Source: Chitinophaga pinensis | GTDB lineage: Bacteria > Bacteroidota > Bacteroidia > 2-12-FULL-35-15 | Direction: 5' to 3' | Assembly: GCA_945879015.1 (NCBI GenBank) | Contig: CAMCUO010000004.1 | Span: 1 to 64,000, forward strand | Length of the DNA stretch: 64,000 nt | Shown here: positions 9,940-19,050 of the stretch, in pieces | Layout: each line of letters begins with the position of its first letter | Position numbering within the stretch: position 1 is the stretch's first letter | Notes under the pieces: generated by a model | What the model saw: only the letters and a program-made list of their open reading frames with translations | Told to the model about the DNA's origin: nothing | Database searches by the model: none | Position numbers and translations under genes: made by a program

Positions 9940-10557
9940 ATGCGAAAGATATTTATTACCGGAATAGGAACCGATGTTGGAAAAACAGTTGTAGCATCAG
10001 TTATAACCGAAGCCTTGAAAGCTGATTATTGGAAACCAGTTCAGACAGGAAGTTTTTTCTCCACTGACACTGCCAAAGTTCAAAAATGGGTTTCTAACCC
10101 AGTAAGTAAATTTCACCCGGAAGGTTATTTATTAAAACAATATATGTCGCCTCATGCTGCAGCTGAGCTTGAAGGAATCGATATTGGTTTGACTGATTTA
10201 AAGTTGCCCGATACTACAAATACAACTTTAATAATGGAAGGCGCTGGTGGATTAATGGTGCCTCTAAATCGTAAAGAGTTTATGGTAGATATGATTAAAA
10301 AGTTTGATGCTGAGGTGGTTTTGGTTATTCAGAATTATTTGGGAAGTATTAATCACTCATTATTGTCTATTGATCAGTTAAAAAGCAGAGGTTTGAAAAT
10401 ATTGGGTATTGTTTATAACGGAGCTCCTCACGAATTATCAGAAGATATTATTTTGGAATATAGTGGACTAAAAGTGTTAGGTCGTATTAATAAAGAAAAA
10501 GAGTTAAACTCTGAAGTAATTTCAAGATATGCTAAGGAGTTTGAGTATCTCAAATAA
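9940..10557 (+). CDS. bioD: Dethiobiotin synthase
   Basis: 'MRKIFITGIGTDVGKTVVASVITEAL...DYWKPVQTG...LIMEGAGGLMVPLN'. Confidence 0.95.
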   Translation: MRKIFITGIGTDVGKTVVASVITEALKADYWKPVQTGSFFSTDTAKVQKWVSNPVSKFHPEGYLLKQYMSPHAAAELEGIDIGLTDLKLPDTTNTTLIMEGAGGLMVPLNRKEFMVDMIKKFDAEVVLVIQNYLGSINHSLLSIDQLKSRGLKILGIVYNGAPHELSEDIILEYSGLKVLGRINKEKELNSEVISRYAKEFEYLK

Positions 10558-10664
10558 ATTTACTGATATACCAATGTGCAGATGTGCAGATTGTTTATGA
10601 TAGTATTTACGATTAACTAATTTCCCATTAACTATTTCACGATATTTGATGGGATTTTTCATTT

Positions 10665-11939
10665 ATGACAATACAAGAACGAGATAAAAATGTGGTGTGG
10701 CATCCTTTCACACAAATAAAAACTGCTCCGCTACCAATAGCGATTGTAAAAGGTGAAGGTGCTTATTTTTATGATGATAAAGGAAAACGTTATATAGATG
10801 GAATTGCTTCGTGGTGGGTGAATGTTCACGGACATGCGCATCCTTATCTTGCAAAAAAGGTTTCAGAGCAATTACAAACTTTAGAGCACACAATATTTTC
10901 TGGATTCACACATGAGCCCGCTGTTCGTTTAGCAGAAAGATTATTACAACGCTTGCCACAAAATCAATCCAAAATATTTTATTCCGATAATGGCTCTACA
11001 TCCGTTGAGGTGGCTTTGAAAATGGCTTTTCAGTATTGGAGCAATCAAGGAATAAATAAAACAAAAATAATTGCTTTTGAAAATGCCTACCATGGTGATA
11101 CATTTGGCGGAATGAGCGTTGGTGCAAGAAATGCGTTCAATCTCCCATTCTCAAAATTATTATTTGACGTGATTCATATTCCTGTTCCGACAAAAGGAAA
11201 AGAAGAAGAAAGTATGAATGCATTGCAAACAGCTTTAAAGCAAGATAATATTGCAGCATTTATTTTTGAGCCATTAATTCAAGGTGCTGGCGGAATGATT
11301 ATGTATTCTGCTGAAAATCTAGATAAGATGATTGATGCTTGTTGCGCAAAAAATATAATTACAATTGCTGATGAGGTGATGACAGGTTTTGGTAGAACAG
11401 CAAAGTTTTTTGCAAATGATTATTTAAAAAATAAGGCAGATATTATTTGTCTGAGCAAAGGGTTAACCGGAGGAGTAATGCCGTTAGGCGTAACGACTTG
11501 TGCGAAATTTATTTTCGATGCATTTTTGAGTGATGATAAAATGAAAACGTTTTTTCATGGACATTCATACACTGCCAACCCAGCAGCCTGTTCAGCGGCA
11601 TTGGCTAGTTTAGATTTGTTTGATGAGCCTGAAGCTTTTGAAAATATTAATCGAATAGAAAAGAAGCATGCTGCATTTTTGCAAAAAATAAAATCGCATA
11701 AAGCTTTAATTGAAGTCAGACAATTGGGAACAATCATTGCTTTTGAAATAAAAACAAAAGAGGAGACAAATTACTTAAATTCATTAGCAGAAAAAATTTC
11801 TAACTTTTTTATAGAGAAAGGAATTATCCTTCGTCCGCTTGGTAATATTGCGTATATTTTGCCACCGTATTGTATTAAAGATGAGGATTTGGATTATATT
11901 TATATAAGTGTTGAGGAGTTTTTGGATGGACAACTTTAA
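10665..11939 (+). CDS. bioA: Adenosylmethionine-8-amino-7-oxononanoate aminotransferase
   Basis: 'VVWHPFTQIKTAPLPIAIVKGEGAYFYDDKGKRYIDGIASWWVNVHGHAHP'; 'ADEVMTGFGRTAKFFA'; 'FFHGHSYTANPAAC'. Confidence 0.96.
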   Translation: MTIQERDKNVVWHPFTQIKTAPLPIAIVKGEGAYFYDDKGKRYIDGIASWWVNVHGHAHPYLAKKVSEQLQTLEHTIFSGFTHEPAVRLAERLLQRLPQNQSKIFYSDNGSTSVEVALKMAFQYWSNQGINKTKIIAFENAYHGDTFGGMSVGARNAFNLPFSKLLFDVIHIPVPTKGKEEESMNALQTALKQDNIAAFIFEPLIQGAGGMIMYSAENLDKMIDACCAKNIITIADEVMTGFGRTAKFFANDYLKNKADIICLSKGLTGGVMPLGVTTCAKFIFDAFLSDDKMKTFFHGHSYTANPAACSAALASLDLFDEPEAFENINRIEKKHAAFLQKIKSHKALIEVRQLGTIIAFEIKTKEETNYLNSLAEKISNFFIEKGIILRPLGNIAYILPPYCIKDEDLDYIYISVEEFLDGQL

Positions 11940-12056
11940 AAGAATACTCACATTTGCAATTGTCATCCCCCTCAGTGTGAAATCATAATTTGACGATATG
12001 AAGGAAGATTAGTAAACACAGATTCGTATATTTTTAATAATTCGTTATCCGTAACC

Positions 12057-12761
12057 ATGTTCAAAACAAAAAAAGAATTAGTATTCATCATCCTTGCTGG
12101 AATCTTTATCACCAATGCTCTTGTGGCAGAGTTGATAGGAGGGAAGCTTATTTATTTAGGTCCGTTTATTATGAGCGTTGGGATTCTTCCTTGGCCAATT
12201 GTTTTTTTAGCTACCGATTTGATCAACGAATATTATGGTCGCTCAGGAGTGAAAAAATTATCACTCATCACGGCTTCTCTAATTGTTTACGCTTTTGTGA
12301 TTTTGTTTTTTGCTATGGGTGTTCCTGCTGCAGAAGGGATTTCTGTTGTTACGGATGAGCAGTTTAATGGTGTGTTCGGACAAAGTATGTGGATTATTGT
12401 TGGAAGTGTTGTGGCCTTTTTAGTTTCACAATTTATTGATGTTAGTATTTTTTGGTTGCTAAGAGATAAAACTGGTGGCAAAATGATTTGGCTCAGAAGT
12501 ACTGGTTCTACAATTATTTCGCAACTGCTAGATACATTTATTGTTGCAGCAATTGGATTTTTGTTACCTGGCAAAGTAGATTTTGCAACGTTTATAAATA
12601 TGGCGCTGACAGGATACATGGTTAAATTAATTATTGCAGTTGTTCTTACTCCAGCTATTTATGCTGGACATGCAGGGTTGAAAAAATATTTTGGAGATGA
12701 AGCCGATGAAATTATTAAACATACTGCTGAAGAATCATTGCATCATAAAGTGAAAAGCTAG
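12057..12761 (+). CDS. yhhQ: Queuosine precursor transporter (YhhQ/DUF165 family)
   Basis: Polytopic membrane protein with 'TNALVAELIGGKL', 'PIVFLATDLINEYYG', 'LRSTGSTIISQLLDTFIVA'. Confidence 0.85.
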   Translation: MFKTKKELVFIILAGIFITNALVAELIGGKLIYLGPFIMSVGILPWPIVFLATDLINEYYGRSGVKKLSLITASLIVYAFVILFFAMGVPAAEGISVVTDEQFNGVFGQSMWIIVGSVVAFLVSQFIDVSIFWLLRDKTGGKMIWLRSTGSTIISQLLDTFIVAAIGFLLPGKVDFATFINMALTGYMVKLIIAVVLTPAIYAGHAGLKKYFGDEADEIIKHTAEESLHHKVKS

Positions 12762-13249
12762 TAAACCCCTGTCACAACCAATTCTGTTCTATTATTTATT
12801 TGATGTAAAGCTTCTTTTTCTTTTTTAGTTTTAACTTTTTTTACTTCTTCCTCATCAATTAAAAGAAAAGCTTCTCCACATCCTTTAGGAGTAATTTTCT
12901 TAGCGTCAATGTTTTTTTCTTTGGTTAAATAATTAACGCAGGCTCTTGCTTTTTCTTGAGATAATCGCATGTTGTATTCCTCAGAACCTCTAAAATCAGT
13001 GTGGTTTGTTAATTCAATTGTAAGACTTGGATTTTTTAATAAAAAATCAGCTAAAGCATTTAATGAGTCTTTTGTAAGTGTATTCATTGCTCCGTATTCG
13101 GTAGGAGGAAAAAATAAAATAGTTGGAATTTTAATAATGTCGCCTACTGCAAAAATACTATCGTTAATCGTTTTATTTGTTTTTTTCACATAGCTAGGCT
13201 CTTGAAAGGCAAAAAGTACAATCAAAATTAAAAATGCAGAGTATTTCAT
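12758..13249 (-). CDS. OmpA-family C-terminal domain protein
   Basis: 'LLKNPSLTIELTNHTDFRGSEEYNMRLSQEKARACVNYLTKEKNIDAKKITPKGCGEAFLL...NNRTELVVTG'. Confidence 0.9.
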   Translation of the reverse strand: MKYSAFLILIVLFAFQEPSYVKKTNKTINDSIFAVGDIIKIPTILFFPPTEYGAMNTLTKDSLNALADFLLKNPSLTIELTNHTDFRGSEEYNMRLSQEKARACVNYLTKEKNIDAKKITPKGCGEAFLLIDEEEVKKVKTKKEKEALHQINNRTELVVTGVY

Positions 13250-13928
13250 TTAAAAAATAATTTTATTTCATTACTTAATTCCACGGCATCTACTTTTTCT
13301 ATCGGATGAAGTGTGTCTTGTAAAATTAATAGTTCACTATTTTTCAAATTTGTGCCACCTGTTTTGTTTCCCCTAAAGTAACCATATTATCATTATCTCC
13401 AACACCAATTTTTGTAAGGATGTTAATGCTTGTAAGATTTTGCAACGTTAAGCAGTTTTTGTTTCCAAGAGCAACCATCATATCGGAAGTCTTTTTTAAC
13501 AAGACTTTCCAGTTGTTTGGTTGGTGGCGTTTTTCTAGTATTTGTGCAAATGCTGGAATTTTTTCTTCAATTTTATTTGTATCCAACATTTTTATTTCTT
13601 TTTGCGATATGTCGGGATTCCACTCAAATTTTGTGGCAAGTGTAAATACTTTTTCAATTTTATTCGGATAATATTTTGCCAAGTATAATGCAACATATCC
13701 GCCCATGCTGTATCCAAAAATATTTATTTTTTGAATATTGGTTTTATCTAAATAAGTCAGTACATCGTTTGCAAACAATTCTATACTAAAACTGTTTGGC
13801 ATTTGTTCTCCACCATGTCCACTAAAGTTAAGAGCGTGAACCTCGTAATCATTTTTGAGTGCTTCTGCTAAAGGCTTTAATTGATCCTTTGCTCCAATTG
13901 CTCCATGAAGTAGTAAAAGCTTGTGCAT
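13246..13928 (-). pseudogene. Alpha/beta hydrolase, apparently frameshifted near its 3' end (ORF track 13344..13928)
   Basis: 'LLLHGAIGAKDQLKPLAEAL...GHGG...IFGYSMGGYVALYLA...VGDNDNMVTLGETKQVAQI*'; the expected continuation 'LKNSELLILQDTLHPIEKVDAVELSNEIKLFFK*' is present in another frame ending at 13246. Confidence 0.75.
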
Positions 13929-15673
13929 TATCTTGTAAAAATGAATGTTAAGATCGATTTATTTTCTTTATCGTCAATCACTAAAATTTTAAATTCGTGA
14001 GTGCCTTTAGCAGGAGGATTATCAAAAGTATAAAACAATAAATTCTGTTTGAATTCATATTCTGTTAAAACCCATTTTCCATCAATGGTTGCGAGATATT
14101 TTCTTATCCCCGAAAGGTTATCAGTGGCGATCACTCCAATCTTTTTTGCTTTACTTAAATCAGGTATTTGTTCTTTTACTGTTTTAAAAGCGAGTTTTAA
14201 TTTCGGAGCGACAGTATCTATTCCAACTGCATAATTGCCAAATTCTTTACTTTGAGTAGTCACCCAGCCATCTGCGAAAGCACCACCTTCATAAACTTTC
14301 CCGCCTTTTTTGTTTACTGAAACAATGCATGCTTTCGATTGTAAGGAATCAGAAAGATTTACTGGTTTTATGCTTATGGAAATGTTTTTTTGTAAAGCAA
14401 TATCATCGTTTAGTATTTTATGAATAGGAGAAAACGTTCCAGGAACAGAGCCACGTTTTGAGTAAGTAAAAGCAACATCGTCATACATTGCATCAGCCGG
14501 AATGGTAATTTTTATATCATCAGTATTGAATTGATTTTCTTTCAAGCAATCAAATTTTTCTGGTACTGATTTTCTAGTTTTATCAGGAATTGGTTTTGAA
14601 TTGCTTTTTACTTTTAACATTAGTTCAGTCGTATTTCCAACATAATCTTTTACAATAAATTTCATCCAATGGACTGAATCAGCGCTGAAATTAATGACTC
14701 CATTATTTATAATATCTTTATAGATTCCGATTTTATTGTTTTTTGAAATATAGCATTTTTGAATTTTTGTTCCATGCTTTTGTTTTGATTCATAATCGAT
14801 ATGAGCATTTACATAGCGTGAATTTTCGAATGTGAACTTTTCTAACTCATGATAGTAAATTCTTTTCCCTCCTGCTTGAAGTTCAATTGAGAATACACCA
14901 TTTTTGTTTGTCGATTTTGTTTCGGTATCGTAACATTCAATTCCAAATCCAATTTCTCCATTTACCGAAATGGTGTCTTGTTTCAGATAAGAATATTTTC
15001 CTTTTTTATAAATGGGAGCTATTTTTTTAGAACTATTTTTTCCGTTTATGCTTGAAAATTCATTCAATGGATAAATTGCTATTTGAGTAATTCTCGGTTT
15101 AACCGAATCGGCAATTAAATAGCCAAAATAATATGGATTGATGGGCATTTCGCTCTTAGTATCACGAATTTCGAAATGCAAATGTGGTCCTTGAGAACCT
15201 CCTGTATTTCCCGAAAATCCAATTAATTGTCCTTTTTTGACTGGTAAAAGTTCTTGAGAAAGGAGTGTATCTATTTCATAGGTCTCTTTTGAATGCTGAA
15301 CATTACTAGTAAATGTTTGAATGTTGTTTTCAAAACTTTTTAAATGTCCGTAAACACTTGTATATCCATTTGTGTGAGCAATGTACAATCCTTTTCCGTA
15401 GCCATAAGCAGAGATTTTTATTCGGGAAACATAGCCATCGGCCACAGCATAAATGGGCATTCCTTCTTGGTTATTTGTTCGGATATCAAAGCCAGTATGG
15501 AAATGGTTGGGACGAATTTCTCCAAAATTTCCGGCCAAACTAAGAGTTGTGTCTACAGGGGAACGGAAATCGTTTTGAGGATAAGGGGTTTGGGCAAAAA
15601 CTGAAAATTGATAGAAAAAGAGGCCGAAAGCCAGAAAAATCGATTTTTGCATGTCCAAAAGTATAAAAACCAA
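13928..15673 (-). CDS. M23-family metallopeptidase (LytM/peptidoglycan endopeptidase-like)
   Basis: 'NHFHTGFDIRTNNQEGMPIYAVADGYVSRIKISAYGYGKGLYIAHTNGYTSVYGHL...GNTGGSQGPHLHFEIRD': HxxxxD and HxH zinc ligands. Confidence 0.93.
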   Translation of the reverse strand: MVFILLDMQKSIFLAFGLFFYQFSVFAQTPYPQNDFRSPVDTTLSLAGNFGEIRPNHFHTGFDIRTNNQEGMPIYAVADGYVSRIKISAYGYGKGLYIAHTNGYTSVYGHLKSFENNIQTFTSNVQHSKETYEIDTLLSQELLPVKKGQLIGFSGNTGGSQGPHLHFEIRDTKSEMPINPYYFGYLIADSVKPRITQIAIYPLNEFSSINGKNSSKKIAPIYKKGKYSYLKQDTISVNGEIGFGIECYDTETKSTNKNGVFSIELQAGGKRIYYHELEKFTFENSRYVNAHIDYESKQKHGTKIQKCYISKNNKIGIYKDIINNGVINFSADSVHWMKFIVKDYVGNTTELMLKVKSNSKPIPDKTRKSVPEKFDCLKENQFNTDDIKITIPADAMYDDVAFTYSKRGSVPGTFSPIHKILNDDIALQKNISISIKPVNLSDSLQSKACIVSVNKKGGKVYEGGAFADGWVTTQSKEFGNYAVGIDTVAPKLKLAFKTVKEQIPDLSKAKKIGVIATDNLSGIRKYLATIDGKWVLTEYEFKQNLLFYTFDNPPAKGTHEFKILVIDDKENKSILTFIFTR

Positions 15674-15687
15674 TGTTAAGAAATATT

Positions 15688-15717
15688 TTGTAGTTCAGAT
15701 ATTGAGTGTTATATTTG
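15688..15717 (+). promoter_or_regulatory. Bacteroidota-type promoter TTG-N19-TATATTTG
   Basis: TTG 15688-15690 and TATATTTG 15710-15717, 30 nt upstream of the CDS at 15747. Confidence 0.75.
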
Positions 15718-15746
15718 TAAAAACTTGAAATGAACAGATTTAATAC

Positions 15747-16037
15747 TTGATTATGAACGACTTAACTTTAAACATAGGCGATTTAAAAGCAAAAATTGAA
15801 AAACTAATAAAATTACACCAAGAGCTTAAAAAAGAGAATGAGCAATTGGCATCTGATAAAGAAAATTTACAAAAAACGATTAACGATCAAAAAGTGACAA
15901 TTGAGGCCTTAGAAAAAAACAATAAAGCAATAGAGGCATCAAAAAGCGAAGAACAAAGTAAAATAGTAATAGATACAAAAGAAAAGATTAACGAGTTAGT
16001 GCAGGAAATTGACAACTGTATTGCTCTTTTGAAGTAG
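15747..16037 (+). CDS. Small coiled-coil protein (ZapB-like by position)
   Basis: 96 aa, heptad-rich (LKAKIEKLIKLHQELKKENEQLASDKENLQKTIND), directly upstream of zapA. Confidence 0.7.
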   Translation: MIMNDLTLNIGDLKAKIEKLIKLHQELKKENEQLASDKENLQKTINDQKVTIEALEKNNKAIEASKSEEQSKIVIDTKEKINELVQEIDNCIALLK

Positions 16038-16129
16038 ATAAATCAGTTCAAAGTTTAAAGTTTGAAAGTTCAATTTTGAGATATTGATAAAAACTGGAAA
16101 ACCTAGATTAAGAACTCGAAACTATAGAA

Positions 16130-16420
16130 ATGGCTGAGATATCATTAAAAGTAGTAATTGCTGGGCGAACTTATCCTCTTACTGTAAAGCAAGAAGATGA
16201 GCAATCAGTTCAAGCTGCAGCGAAACTTATTAATGAAAAGGTGAAAGAATTTGAGCAAAATTATTCGGTACGTGATAAGCAGGATTTACTTGCTATGAGC
16301 GCTCTGAATTTATTGGCAACTCAACAAAATACTCCTAAAAAATCGCCAGAGTTAGAAAGTGAAATCAATCAACTCGATCTATTTGTTTCCGACTACCTTC
16401 AAAAAGAGTCCAATCCCTAG
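16130..16420 (+). CDS. zapA: Cell division protein ZapA
   Basis: 'LKVVIAGRTYPLTVKQEDEQSVQAAAKLINEKVKEFEQNYSVRDKQDLLAMSALNLL'. Confidence 0.88.
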   Translation: MAEISLKVVIAGRTYPLTVKQEDEQSVQAAAKLINEKVKEFEQNYSVRDKQDLLAMSALNLLATQQNTPKKSPELESEINQLDLFVSDYLQKESNP

Positions 16421-16454
16421 TCGGTTTACCTTTTGTTAACAACAAAATGTAAAC

Positions 16455-16545
16455 AAAAATTTCCTTCGCAAGTTTTAGATTGCCCTGCAACTTCTATTTT
16501 GGCTGTAGAAAGCTATGTGCGGGTTTAAGGAATATCAACAATTTA
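16455..16545 (+). ncRNA. Candidate structured RNA between zapA and rny (6S-like?)
   Basis: Long-range stem TTCCTT/AAGGAA (16461-16466 with 16527-16532) continued by CGCA/TGCG (16467-16470 with 16518-16521) enclosing about 47 nt; zapA neighbourhood is a known 6S RNA context. Boundaries approximate. Confidence 0.4.
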
Positions 16546-16560
16546 ATATTTAATTAATTT

Positions 16561-18102
16561 ATGGACAAAATAATATTAGGAGTAATAGGCGCAGGAGGTT
16601 TGATTTTGGGAGCTATTATCACATTTATAATTGTGAAAATTGCAAACAAAGGCAAAGCAAGTGGTATTATTAAAGATGCAGAAGCAAAGGGTGATGTGAT
16701 TATAAAAGAGAAAAACCTACTTGCAAAAGAGAAATTCTTACAATTGAAAGCAGAACATGAGAAGGCTATCAATGAAAAAAATCAAGCAATTCTTCAAGCT
16801 GAAAACAGAATCAAACAAAAAGAACAAACGATTTCTCAAAAGCAAGAACAGGTTACTCGAAAAGATGCGGAGTTGGATGCTGTTCGTCAAAATTTAGCAC
16901 ATCAATTGGATTTGTTGAATGCAAAACAAGCGGATGTAGATAAATTTCATCGCAGACAAGTAGAGCAATTGGAAACATTGAGCGGCATGAAAGCCGAAGA
17001 TGCAAAAGCTCAGTTAGTGGAATCATTAAAAGCAGAAGCTAGAACTCAGGCTATGTCGCATATCAAGGACATAGTTGAAGAGTCGAAAATTTCTGCAAGT
17101 ATGGAAGCTAAGAAAGTGGTTATTCAAACCATTCAACGAGTAGCAACTGAACACGCTATTGAAAATTCAGTTTCTGTTTTCAACATCGAAAATGATGAAA
17201 TCAAAGGAAGAATTATCGGTCGTGAAGGTCGTAATATCCGTGCTTTAGAAGCAGCTACTGGAATCGAGATTATTGTGGATGATACTCCAGAGGCAATTAT
17301 TTTATCAGGATTTGATCCTGTAAGAAGAGAGATTGCTCGTTTAGCTTTGCACCAATTAGTTACAGATGGGCGTATTCACCCAGCTCGAATTGAGGAAGTG
17401 GTTGAGAAGGTGAAGAAACAAATTGAAGAAGAAATTATTGAAATAGGAAAACGTACAACTATTGATTTAGGAATTCATGGATTGCATCCTGAGTTGATTC
17501 GTATGGTTGGAAGAATGAAATATCGTTCGTCCTACGGACAAAATTTATTGCAACACTCACGCGAAGTAGCAAACCTTTGTGCAACAATGGCTGCAGAGTT
17601 AGGATTGAATGTGAAGATGGCAAAACGTGCTGGATTGTTACATGACATAGGTAAAGTTCCAGATGATTCTCCAGAAGTTCCTCATGCTATTTTGGGAATG
17701 CAGTTGGCAGAAAAATATAAAGAGAAACCAGAAGTGTGTAACGCAATTGGTGCTCACCACGATGAAATTGAAATGACAACTTTACTTTCTCCGATTGTAC
17801 AAGTGTGTGATGCCATTAGTGGTGCTCGTCCAGGCGCAAGACGTGAAGTTGTTGAGCAATACATCAAACGATTGAAAGATTTAGAAGCTTTAGCTATGTC
17901 TTATCCAGGAGTTGATAAAACTTATGCTATTCAGGCAGGACGTGAATTGCGTGTGTTGGTTGCTTGTGATAAGGTAACAGATAAAGAAGCAGAAACTCTT
18001 TCATTTGATATTTCACAACGTATTCAAACAGAGATGACTTATCCTGGACAAGTTAAAGTGACTGTGATTAGAGAGACAAGAGCTGTGAATTATGCTAAAT
18101 AG
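16561..18102 (+). CDS. rny: Ribonuclease Y
   Basis: N-terminal TM, coiled coil, KH '[48 protein letters not shown]', HD '[15 protein letters not shown]'. Confidence 0.97.
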   Translation: MDKIILGVIGAGGLILGAIITFIIVKIANKGKASGIIKDAEAKGDVIIKEKNLLAKEKFLQLKAEHEKAINEKNQAILQAENRIKQKEQTISQKQEQVTRKDAELDAVRQNLAHQLDLLNAKQADVDKFHRRQVEQLETLSGMKAEDAKAQLVESLKAEARTQAMSHIKDIVEESKISASMEAKKVVIQTIQRVATEHAIENSVSVFNIENDEIKGRIIGREGRNIRALEAATGIEIIVDDTPEAIILSGFDPVRREIARLALHQLVTDGRIHPARIEEVVEKVKKQIEEEIIEIGKRTTIDLGIHGLHPELIRMVGRMKYRSSYGQNLLQHSREVANLCATMAAELGLNVKMAKRAGLLHDIGKVPDDSPEVPHAILGMQLAEKYKEKPEVCNAIGAHHDEIEMTTLLSPIVQVCDAISGARPGARREVVEQYIKRLKDLEALAMSYPGVDKTYAIQAGRELRVLVACDKVTDKEAETLSFDISQRIQTEMTYPGQVKVTVIRETRAVNYAK

Positions 18103-18109
18103 TAAAATA

Positions 18110-18200
18110 GTTGTTGGTTATTAGTTGTCTGTTGTTAGATTAATAAAATTCATAACATACAGCAAATGGCCAACAACCAACAACAAATAACTAACAACAA
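18110..18200. repeat. AAC/GTT-rich inverted repeat spacer
   Basis: gttgttggttattagttgtctgttgttag versus ccaacaaccaacaacaaataactaacaacaa. Confidence 0.65.
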
Positions 18201-18202
18201 AT

Positions 18203-19045
18203 TTGAGTAAGTACAAAATAATAATAGAGCCCGATACTGAAAACAGTAATTATTGGAAAGACCTTTGGAATTACAGGGGACTTTTTTATTTTTTAGCCTG
18301 GCGTGATATTTTGGTGAGGTATAAGCAAACAGTTATTGGTGTGTTATGGAGTTTATTACGACCCCTTATTACTATTGTTGTTTTTACTATTGTTTTTAGC
18401 AAACTAGGGAATTTTAAATCAGAAGAAGGAGTCCCTTATGCAATTATGGTTTGTGCAGCAATGCTTCCTTGGCAATTCTTTGCCAGTGCATTCAGCGAAT
18501 CGGCAAATTCCTTAATTGCAAATTCTAATTTATTGACTAAAGTATATTTCCCACGATTGATTGTTCCGGCTAGTACCGTGATCGTTTGTCTGATTGATTT
18601 TTTAATTTCATTTCTGATTTTGATTGTATTATTCTTTTGGTATCAGTTTATACCAGATGTACGAATTCTGATGCTTCCTTTATTTCTTCTGCTTGCGCTT
18701 GTAACTGCATTGGGAACAGGCTTATTCATTGCAGCATTAAATGTTAAATATCGTGATTTTAGGATTGTTATTCCGTTTATTGTTCAAATAGGTTTATATG
18801 TTTCTCCTGTAGGATATAGCAGTAACGAAATCTACAGCAGAGATATTCCGCAAATATTTAAATACCTCTATGCAATAAATCCTATGGTTGGGGTAATTGA
18901 TGGGTTCAGATGGTGTATTATGGGCGGAAACACTCCATTGCACATTCCGGAATTCATTGCATCAATAGGAATCAGTTTATTGTTTTTACTTATCGGCATC
19001 AGGTATTTCCGTAAGATGGAAAAATCATTTGCCGATGTGATTTAA
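18203..19045 (+). CDS. wzm: Polysaccharide ABC transporter permease (Wzm-like)
   Basis: 'LFYFLAWRDILVRYKQTVIGVLWSLLRPLITIVVFTIVFSKLGNF', 'NVKYRDFRIVIPFIVQIGLYVSPVGY'; next to Wzt-like ATPase. Confidence 0.92.
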   Translation: MSKYKIIIEPDTENSNYWKDLWNYRGLFYFLAWRDILVRYKQTVIGVLWSLLRPLITIVVFTIVFSKLGNFKSEEGVPYAIMVCAAMLPWQFFASAFSESANSLIANSNLLTKVYFPRLIVPASTVIVCLIDFLISFLILIVLFFWYQFIPDVRILMLPLFLLLALVTALGTGLFIAALNVKYRDFRIVIPFIVQIGLYVSPVGYSSNEIYSRDIPQIFKYLYAINPMVGVIDGFRWCIMGGNTPLHIPEFIASIGISLLFLLIGIRYFRKMEKSFADVI

Positions 19046-19050
19046 TTGCT

